DNA from: Rothia aeria
GTDB taxonomy: Bacteria > Actinomycetota > Actinomycetes > Actinomycetales > Micrococcaceae
Direction of reading: 5' to 3'
Assembly: GCA_002355935.1 (NCBI GenBank)
Contig: AP017895.1
Location: 2,356,001-2,420,000, forward strand
DNA: 64,000 bases
Shown in pieces: positions 61,195 through 64,000 of this stretch. Both the position numbers and the translations under genes were made by a program. The notes below the pieces were generated by a model. It had not been told where the DNA came from, did not search any database, and saw only the letters and a program-made list of their open reading frames with translations. The stretch's first letter is position 1. The number at the start of each line of letters is the position of its first letter.

Positions 61195-62402
61195 TCAGAC
61201 CGTAAGCCAGCTCGAAATACCACCCGATAGAATGCGAACTGGAGCCTGTGTGAGGGGGTAATTTCACGGGCAGCTTCAACGGATCGGGTGTATCCGGTGC
61301 AGTAAATAACCACCAGGTTTGTTTCAGGGGCAATTTTTTCGCGTAATTTAGCGGAAAGTGAGCCCTTACGGGCCCGCGAGAGGATGTCGGTCAGGGGAAA
61401 ATTCACGGCATTGTCGATCGCGTAGGCCTCAAATTCGACCCGTTCACGCACATCAATCACAACAACTTTTTGACGGGATATGACATCTTGAAGCTCCGCT
61501 GCACTAATATCCGACCGGGTGCTGTCTTCGGAAACTGTGTCTAAAAAAACCAAATTGTTACGAAATGTTACGCGATTTTCAGGCTCTTTCCTCCTCTCAG
61601 AGTGAGATTCGGCGTTTTTCTGAGGCAGAGCTTGCGTGTTAGCTAACAGAGGTATATATTTCCACTCCCCACTTAACCCCGAGTATAGGCCAACCTCACC
61701 AACAAGTGGTTTTCCGGAACCTGTGATGACTTTAATAGTCTCCATCGCCATCGCTGAGCCCACTACCCCGGCGAGCGCCCCGATAATCCCGGCGGTACTG
61801 CACGAAGGGACGCTTCCCGGCGCAGGGGCTTGCGGGTAGAGGTCTTCGTAGACTGGACCGCGGCCGGGCCAAAAGACACTGAGTTGTGCGTCGAAACCCA
61901 GGATTGCCGCCCAAATATGCGGGATGCCCAACTGTTGTACCGCAGCCGAAACCGCGTAGCGAGCCTCAAAGTTATCGCTGCCATCAAGCACCGCATCCGT
62001 GCCAGTGAGGAGAGTCAAAGCATTACTGTCGGTGAGGCGTTCGCGGATAACGGTCACCGTGATGAAGGGGTTGAGCGCGCGCATCGTTTCGGCAGCCGAT
62101 TCTGCCTTCGAGTTTCCCGCCCGTGCGTAGCTGTGGATGACCTGCCGGTGCAGGTTTGAGATCTCAATGGAGTCATCGTCGATGATGATAATCTCGCCCA
62201 CCCCGGCTCCCGCAAGATAGAGCAGGGCGGGGGCACCAAGCCCACCGGCACCGAGTACAGCAACCCGTGCCGCCTTCAGCTTCAGCTGCCCCGCCATGCC
62301 GATTTCGGGCAGAATCAGCTGACGCGCGTAGAAGGCGCGTTCAGCCGCGCTCAACCGGGTCGAGGGCTCCGGCGCGGTTTCGGGGTCTGGGATAAAGCTC
62401 AT
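61195..62402 (-). CDS. moeZ: MoeB/ThiF-type adenylyltransferase fused to a rhodanese domain (MoeZ-like; one frame break)
   Basis: Repaired length is about 402 residues. The N-terminal domain (1-260) is of the E1 type: ATP loop LGAGGLGAPALLYLAGAGVG, NLHRQVIHS, LDGSDNFEARYA and SVPSCSTAGIIGALAGVVG. The C-terminal rhodanese (about 300-400) has VVVIDVRERVEFEAYAIDNA and the active-site loop YCTGYTRSVEAA. Family role: activating and sulfurating MoaD for molybdopterin. The paired CxxC zinc motifs of MoeB are absent. One base is missing in the G run 61254-61258; adding it gives the expected rhodanese end VRILSGGISSWLTV and moves the stop from 61191 to 61195. 37 bases behind moaE. Confidence 0.88.
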
Positions 62403-62439
62403 CCTAATAGTGTCTTTCGCGGAAATACGTGTTGAGTTT

Positions 62440-62928
62440 CTAGGTGTCTATGCCCACCCATTCGGTGCTGCCGTCCGTCAGCTCCTGTTCTTTCCAAATG
62501 GGAACCTGGGCTTTCACACGGTCGGCCACCGCCTCGCAGGCCTCGAAGGCTCGCCCACGATGTGCTGCAGCGGCAAGCACGGTCAGCGCGGACTCTCCTA
62601 TAGCGATGGGACCGACGCGGTGAACCGCCCACAGACGAACCCCCTCCAGCTCATCCGCTACAGACTGCACAACACGCGCAATATATTCTTTCGCCTGCGG
62701 ATGCGCACTATAGGACAGCCCGCGCACCGCGCTGCCGTGATCATGGTTGCGTACAATGCCGTCGAATACAACAAGGGCGCCCATGGCCTCTGTCATGACC
62801 TGAGCCTTCGCGGCGTTGGCAAGCGGCTCTAGGGCTTCCTCGGTAATATCGGTGAAAATGACAACCGAACCGGTGGGCTCAGCACCGTGCGCCCCGCTGT
62901 GGTCGAGCCCCTGCGGCTTAGTGGTCAT
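62440..62928 (-). CDS. moaE: Molybdopterin synthase catalytic subunit
   Basis: 162 residues. With thiocarboxylated MoaD it turns cyclic pyranopterin phosphate into molybdopterin. Characteristic are GALVVFDGIVRNHDHGSAVR, LWAVHRVGPIAIGESALTVL, AHRGRAFEACEAVADRVKAQ and VPIWKEQELTDGSTEWV, with the catalytic lysines in the last two. The first 20 residues are variable. ATG at 62928 overlaps the end of mog by 11 bases. No moaD gene is seen next to it. Confidence 0.95.
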   Translation of the reverse strand: MTTKPQGLDHSGAHGAEPTGSVVIFTDITEEALEPLANAAKAQVMTEAMGALVVFDGIVRNHDHGSAVRGLSYSAHPQAKEYIARVVQSVADELEGVRLWAVHRVGPIAIGESALTVLAAAAHRGRAFEACEAVADRVKAQVPIWKEQELTDGSTEWVGIDT

Positions 62929-63436
62929 GGTAGTCCTCCATCTGGCGGCAAATATGTTCCACGAGTGGGTCTAGGGTTTTCACTCCATCTTTAACTCCGC
63001 CGCGCGACCCAGGCAGAGTCATCACGAAGGTTTTATCGATCACGCCCGCAACCCCGCGTGAGAGCACTGCGGAAGATACGTTCTGCAGGCCGTTCGCCCA
63101 GAAAGCATGCATGATTCCGGGGATTTCCTTATCCAGATGCGGGCGTACCGCCTCCACGGTCTGATCGTCCGTGTTCAGCCCGGTACCGCCGCTGGTGAGA
63201 ATAAACGTGGGCAGGTTATTATTCTTCTTCCCATCGGCAATGAGGGTGTTGAAGTAGTCGATAATCTGCCGGTCTTCGATCACGACGGCGTCCGGGGTGT
63301 CGAACCCGCGCGAACGCAGCCACTCGACCGCGATAGGACCCGATTTATCCTCATAGATACCACGGGCGGCGCGAGTAGATGCCACAATAACAAGCCCGGT
63401 CAGATTCTCGGGAAGCTGGATTTCTTCTGCACTCAT
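62918..63436 (-). CDS. mog: Molybdopterin adenylyltransferase, MogA/MoaB family
   Basis: 172 residues. The family activates molybdopterin by adenylation before molybdenum insertion. Motifs: FILTSGGTGLNTDDQTVEAV (the SGGTG loop) and VMTLPGSRGGVKDGVKTLDP (the PGS loop). Start ATG at 63436 with AAGGAGGG upstream. Sits between moaC and moaE, overlapping the latter. MogA and MoaB cannot be told apart by reading alone. Confidence 0.93.
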   Translation of the reverse strand: MSAEEIQLPENLTGLVIVASTRAARGIYEDKSGPIAVEWLRSRGFDTPDAVVIEDRQIIDYFNTLIADGKKNNNLPTFILTSGGTGLNTDDQTVEAVRPHLDKEIPGIMHAFWANGLQNVSSAVLSRGVAGVIDKTFVMTLPGSRGGVKDGVKTLDPLVEHICRQMEDYHDH

Positions 63437-63484
63437 GGTGTGCCCTCCTTATAGAGTGGTTACTAGTGTGGTGATGCGGCGGGT

Positions 63485-64000
63485 TTACCGATCTGTTACA
63501 GCCCAGTCGCCGGATTTTCCGCCGGATTTCTCTAGTACCCGAATATTGCTGATCACGGCGTATTTATCGACCGCTTTAATCATGTCGAAAATCGTCAGCG
63601 CCGCGGTGGAGACCGCGGTCAGCGCCTCCATTTCAACCCCGGTAACGCCCCGGGTTTTCACCGAAGCCACAATGCGCACAGAATCCTCGCCACGTTCAAA
63701 ATCCAGGGTAATTTTACCCAGGGGCAACGGGTGGCACAGCGGAATAATATCCGGGGTGCGTTTAGCGCCCATAATACCGGCCACACGTGCAACCGGCAGG
63801 GCATCGCCCTTAGGTAAGTCGGCATCAAAAATCTTGGCGATCACATCGGCGCGAGTGTGCACGGTTCCCTCAGCGAGCGCCGTGCGTGTGGTGACGTCTT
63901 TCATCGTCACATCAACCATATGGGCCGACCCGTCGGCGCGCACATGAGTCAAGTCTTGGGCTGGCTGTGCCGCATCGGGGTGAAGATTCTTCTCGGTCAC
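63485..64000 (-). CDS. moaC: Cyclic pyranopterin monophosphate synthase
   Basis: 171 residues to the window edge. With MoaA it makes cyclic pyranopterin phosphate from GTP, the first step of molybdenum cofactor synthesis. Conserved: [40 protein letters not shown] and the active-site region [20 protein letters not shown], then [24 protein letters not shown] at the last three bases of the window can serve as start ([13 protein letters not shown]), but an upstream start outside the window cannot be excluded. It opens the moaC-mog-moaE-moeZ group, 48 bases ahead of mog. Confidence 0.94.
   Translation of the reverse strand: MTEKNLHPDAAQPAQDLTHVRADGSAHMVDVTMKDVTTRTALAEGTVHTRADVIAKIFDADLPKGDALPVARVAGIMGAKRTPDIIPLCHPLPLGKITLDFERGEDSVRIVASVKTRGVTGVEMEALTAVSTAALTIFDMIKAVDKYAVISNIRVLEKSGGKSGDWAVTDR

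Overview
The window is a high-GC Gram-positive (actinobacterial) chromosome segment. Gene content and protein sequences point to the Micrococcaceae, most likely a Rothia species. The evidence is actinobacterial-type ribosomal proteins and RNA polymerase, a short adenylate kinase, a sortase signal of the LAXTG type, and a respiratory nitrate reductase next to molybdenum-cofactor genes. The genus is an inference; no database was searched. Nearly every gene is on the minus strand, so the window reads biologically from right to left. The one clear exception is the large membrane-protein gene at 26795-30253.

Layout, right to left. 64000-61195: molybdenum-cofactor genes moaC, mog/moaB, moaE and a MoeB-rhodanese (MoeZ-like) gene. 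61116-51457: narG-narH-narJ-narI followed by two tandem narK-type transporters, i.e. a complete nitrate respiration module. 51299-45249: gcvP, gcvT and sdaA for glycine and serine breakdown, then one unrecognised small gene. 44215-36717: rpoB-rpoC. 36114-31697: the str operon (rpsL, rpsG, fusA, tuf). 31486-26795: a glycosyltransferase and a convergent giant polytopic membrane protein. 26140-20904: the S10 operon (rpsJ to rpsQ). 20589-15626: two surface or beta-propeller genes. 15253-9153: the spc part (rplN to secY, adk). 9046-3222: map, rlmN, infA, rpmJ, rpsM, rpsK, rpoA, rplQ. Then truA, rplM, rpsI and the beginning of a polyphosphate kinase 2 gene that runs off the left edge.

The most unusual biology is the split of the normally continuous S10-spc ribosomal gene string between rpsQ and rplN. 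The insert is about 5.6 kb. It carries a wall-anchored, highly repetitive LAXTG protein and a paralogous beta-propeller protein that has no visible export signal. Downstream, rplN appears to have its own promoter. Other points of note are a C-terminal extension on ribosomal protein L17 that looks like a small sunset-type domain, and a narG promoter that seems leaderless and carries a 9+9 bp dyad.

A technical caution applies throughout. Nineteen positions carry frame breaks that are each repaired by restoring one missing base (two in adk), nearly all in short runs of identical bases. They hit essential genes such as rpoB, fusA, adk, rplE and rplQ, so they are almost certainly sequencing undercalls rather than real mutations. 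Gene coordinates below span the repaired genes, and each break is stated.
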